This document shows, piece after piece, positions 6,356 to 7,937 of a stretch of DNA of 7,937 bases. The stretch covers positions 1 through 7,937 of the forward strand of contig JAKSOY010000207.1 of NCBI GenBank assembly GCA_024405255.1, read 5' to 3'. Position 1 is the stretch's first letter. Every line of letters starts with the position of its first letter. Source of the stretch: Kiritimatiellia bacterium (GTDB taxonomy: Bacteria > Verrucomicrobiota > Kiritimatiellia > RFP12 > UBA1067). The notes under the pieces are model-generated. The model did not search any database. It was given only the letters and a program-made list of their open reading frames with translations, and was not told the DNA's origin. A program made the translations under genes and the position numbers.

Positions 6356-7803
6356 TCAAAGAACGCCTTGAGGCGGCGGGAGATTTCGGTGTTGTCCAAA
6401 AGTCCGGTGAAAGCATCGGCGCCCACGCCCGTACTCGTGGTCAGCACGGGAAGCGCCGTGTGCGACCCCGACGTCCAACCCACGCCGGCATGCGCGCTCA
6501 TGATGCGAATAGCGGCGGTGCCAGACTTGAAGCGCGGAAACTTCGGCGGTTTACGAAGCATGTCCACGTCACGCTTGAAGGCATCTCGAAGTGCATCTAC
6601 ATCGGCCTTCGTGAGATAGATGGTGTCCATGTCCGCCGTGGTGTTCTTATCCGCGAACTTCGTCCCGGCCTTGGCATCGCGCGACGCGGCGGCATCGGCC
6701 TTCGTGAAGTTGAAGCCGAACCAGATCTCGAGCAAAGGACGCAGGTCCTGCGTGAAGCTCGGTTTCCGTCCGGCCTTCATCGCCGCCTCGATCGCCGCAC
6801 GCACCTTCTTCGGGAACTCCTCGTAAGAGCACTTCTGCGCGGCGAGACGGCGCGGATAAAGCGCGTAGCCCGTGCCCGCAAAACCCATCGCCATGCCGCC
6901 CGTTTCGTGGTCGCCCGTCACAACGATGAGCGTCTCTTCGGCATGCTTCTTCTGGAACTCCGCCGCCACGCGCACGGCCGCATCGAGCGAGAGCGCTTCG
7001 CGGAGGTTCGTCGCGGCATCGTTCGCGTGACCCGCATGGTCGAGCTTGCCGCCTTCGATCATCATGAAGAAACCGGCCGGGTTGTCGAGAAGCTCAACGC
7101 CCTTCTGCGTAAGTTCAGCGAGCGTCGGCTCCGTGCCGTCCGCATCGATCGCATACTGCAACTCGCCGTCCGCCCCGCGGTAGAACGCCCGCGCACCCGG
7201 CTTGAGCGCACGGAACTGCGGCGTATTCGTGGCCACCACATAGCCGTTCTGCACCGCGAGCTCCAACAGGTCGCCCTTGTAGAACGGATCCTTCTTGTCG
7301 TTCTGACGGCCGGCGAAACCGCCGCCGGCGAAATAGTCGAAGCCCGTGTTGACGATGTCGAGGCCGATCTGATAGAGGAGTCCGCGATGCTTGCGATGGG
7401 CGCAGAAACCCGCCGGCGTCGCATGGTTGATCGTGACCGTAGTGACAATGCCCACCTTGCGGCCCTTCCGATGTGCGACTTCCGCCACGCTCTCAAGCCG
7501 GTTGAGATCCTTGTCAACGCCCACCGAACCATTCTGCGTCTTCGTGCCGCACGCGAGCGCCGTTGCCGCCGCCGCAGAATCCGTCACGAGCGACGAGGCG
7601 GAACAGGTACGCAGGGACGCCTGGTTCTTGAAATGGTTCAGCGTCAGTTCGCCGTGACCGGTCGCCAGCGCGAATTCCTCGGCCATCATCCGCTGAGGCG
7701 TGCTCATGCCGTCACCGATGAACAGAAACACATACTTGGGCGACGCCGCACCAACCGCAGCCGCCACCAGCACACTCCCCACCACGCATGCAAAACGCAT
7801 CAT
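6352..7803 (-). CDS. Exported alkaline phosphatase
   Basis: Predicted metal-dependent phosphomonoesterase of 483 residues that releases phosphate outside the cytoplasmic membrane. Residues 1-20 are a signal peptide ending VGAA before SPKYVF. All core motifs of the PhoA-type superfamily are visible: FIGDGM (28-33, Asp31), LVTDSAAAATALACGTKT (72-89, nucleophile Ser76), INHATPAGF (125-133, Thr129), MMIEGGKLDHAGHAND (247-262, metal ligands Glu250, Asp255, His259), VTGDHETGG (295-303, Asp298, His299) and GSHTALPV (446-453, His448). The enzyme should therefore be active. Between residues 303 and 440 lies a charged, less conserved region with DADMLRK-like helices, normal as a variable crown in the family. 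AGGAGG lies 10 bases before the first of two adjacent ATG codons, which favours the first. It is the first protein gene after tRNA-Cys and overlaps the YibE/F gene. I see no Pho box in the short upstream gap. Confidence 0.95.
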   Translation of the reverse strand: MMRFACVVGSVLVAAAVGAASPKYVFLFIGDGMSTPQRMMAEEFALATGHGELTLNHFKNQASLRTCSASSLVTDSAAAATALACGTKTQNGSVGVDKDLNRLESVAEVAHRKGRKVGIVTTVTINHATPAGFCAHRKHRGLLYQIGLDIVNTGFDYFAGGGFAGRQNDKKDPFYKGDLLELAVQNGYVVATNTPQFRALKPGARAFYRGADGELQYAIDADGTEPTLAELTQKGVELLDNPAGFFMMIEGGKLDHAGHANDAATNLREALSLDAAVRVAAEFQKKHAEETLIVVTGDHETGGMAMGFAGTGYALYPRRLAAQKCSYEEFPKKVRAAIEAAMKAGRKPSFTQDLRPLLEIWFGFNFTKADAAASRDAKAGTKFADKNTTADMDTIYLTKADVDALRDAFKRDVDMLRKPPKFPRFKSGTAAIRIMSAHAGVGWTSGSHTALPVLTTSTGVGADAFTGLLDNTEISRRLKAFFE

Positions 7804-7813
7804 CTTCTAATTT

Positions 7814-7819
7814 CCTCCT
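7814..7819 (-). promoter_or_regulatory. Ribosome binding site of the phosphatase gene
   Basis: A perfect AGGAGG lies 10 bases before the ATG at 7803 and 13 before the adjacent ATG at 7800. The first spacing is within the usual range and the second is long, so the start at 7803 is chosen. Confidence 0.7.
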
Positions 7820-7826
7820 GATAACA

Positions 7827-7853
7827 CGAAACCCGCGTTTTCACGCGGGTTCG
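7827..7853 (-). terminator. GC-rich hairpin after tRNA-Cys, candidate tRNA terminator
   Basis: An 8-base perfect stem (7830-7837 with 7844-7851, AACCCGCG/CGCGGGTT) with a 6-base loop can extend by two pairs across a bulged A. It lies 8 bases below the tRNA 3' end. On the minus strand it is followed by TTTCGTGTT, a weak T-tract. It may terminate or trim the tRNA transcript, and also lies only 7 bases ahead of the phosphatase AGGAGG, so it could hold back read-through into the operon. Confidence 0.5.
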
Positions 7854-7861
7854 CTTGTTAA

Positions 7862-7935
7862 TGGAGGTGGGAAGCGGAGTTGAACCGCTGTAGACGGATT
7901 TGCAGTCCGTAACCTAACCGCTCGGCCATCCCACC
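7862..7935 (-). tRNA. tRNA-Cys (anticodon GCA)
   Basis: The minus strand folds into a complete cloverleaf of 74 bases. The acceptor stem is GGTGGGA with TCCCACC (7929-7935 and 7866-7872). The anticodon stem is ACGGA/TCCGT around the loop CTGCAAA, with anticodon GCA at 7901-7903. The T arm is AGCGG, loop TTCAACT, CCGCT. The discriminator base is U (7865), as expected for cysteine tRNAs, and the CCA end is encoded at 7862-7864. Its promoter would lie beyond the right edge of the window. Confidence 0.97.
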
Positions 7936-7937
7936 TT

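Noticed and set aside
6247..7821. A 524-codon open frame on the plus strand
   Set aside because: It is antisense to the alkaline phosphatase, whose catalytic motifs are complete. The product is Arg-rich and low in complexity.
7862..7935. tRNA-Cys as an integration site for a mobile element
   Set aside because: No integrase, transposase or second copy of the tRNA 3' end is visible in the window, and the neighbouring genes have the same base and codon character as the rest.

Overview
The window is a bacterial chromosomal segment of high GC content. Everything recognisable lies on the minus strand except one doubtful plus-strand remnant at the left edge. The signal peptides, strong AGGAGG ribosome sites, GC-rich third codon positions and gene content fit a Gram-negative bacterium. 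The combination of a secreted sialate O-acetylesterase carrying an extra C-terminal module, an alkaline phosphatase, a DUF445 protein and short GGACCGATS-type intergenic repeats makes me favour the PVC group (Verrucomicrobiota, Kiritimatiellota, Lentisphaerota or Planctomycetota), probably a glycan degrader. This is a guess from gene character; there is no marker gene in the window to prove it.

Layout, in the direction of transcription (right to left). A complete tRNA-Cys(GCA) with encoded CCA (7862-7935) is followed by a GC-rich hairpin (about 7827-7853). Then come an exported alkaline phosphatase (6352-7803), a YibE/F-family multi-pass membrane protein (5213-6355), a GT4-like glycosyltransferase (4017-5216), a DUF445 membrane protein (2763-4001) and a secreted sialate O-acetylesterase (640-2706). 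The phosphatase/YibE-F and YibE-F/glycosyltransferase junctions are 4-base ATGA overlaps, and the glycosyltransferase/DUF445 gap is 15 bases, so these four genes look like one translationally coupled operon. The esterase follows after 56 bases containing a small hairpin with a T-rich tail, so it may be transcribed with the operon only in part.

The left 640 bases hold no intact gene. Bases 402-566 contain two 9-base-period repeat arrays facing each other, including a perfect 17-base inverted repeat (403-419/495-511) that ends, read on the minus strand, in a run of T; it may close the operon's transcription. Bases 1 to about 348 look coding on the plus strand, but the coding signal moves through all three frames, suggesting a frameshifted gene remnant or sequencing errors.

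How the genes work together is not clear. The phosphatase and the esterase would act outside the cytoplasmic membrane, removing phosphate and acetyl groups. The glycosyltransferase would act at the inner face of the membrane, and the YibE/F and DUF445 proteins are membrane proteins of unknown function. A cell-envelope or exported-glycan role is a reasonable inference. The uncharacterised YibE/F-GT4-DUF445 core behind an alkaline phosphatase is the most interesting gene set here.
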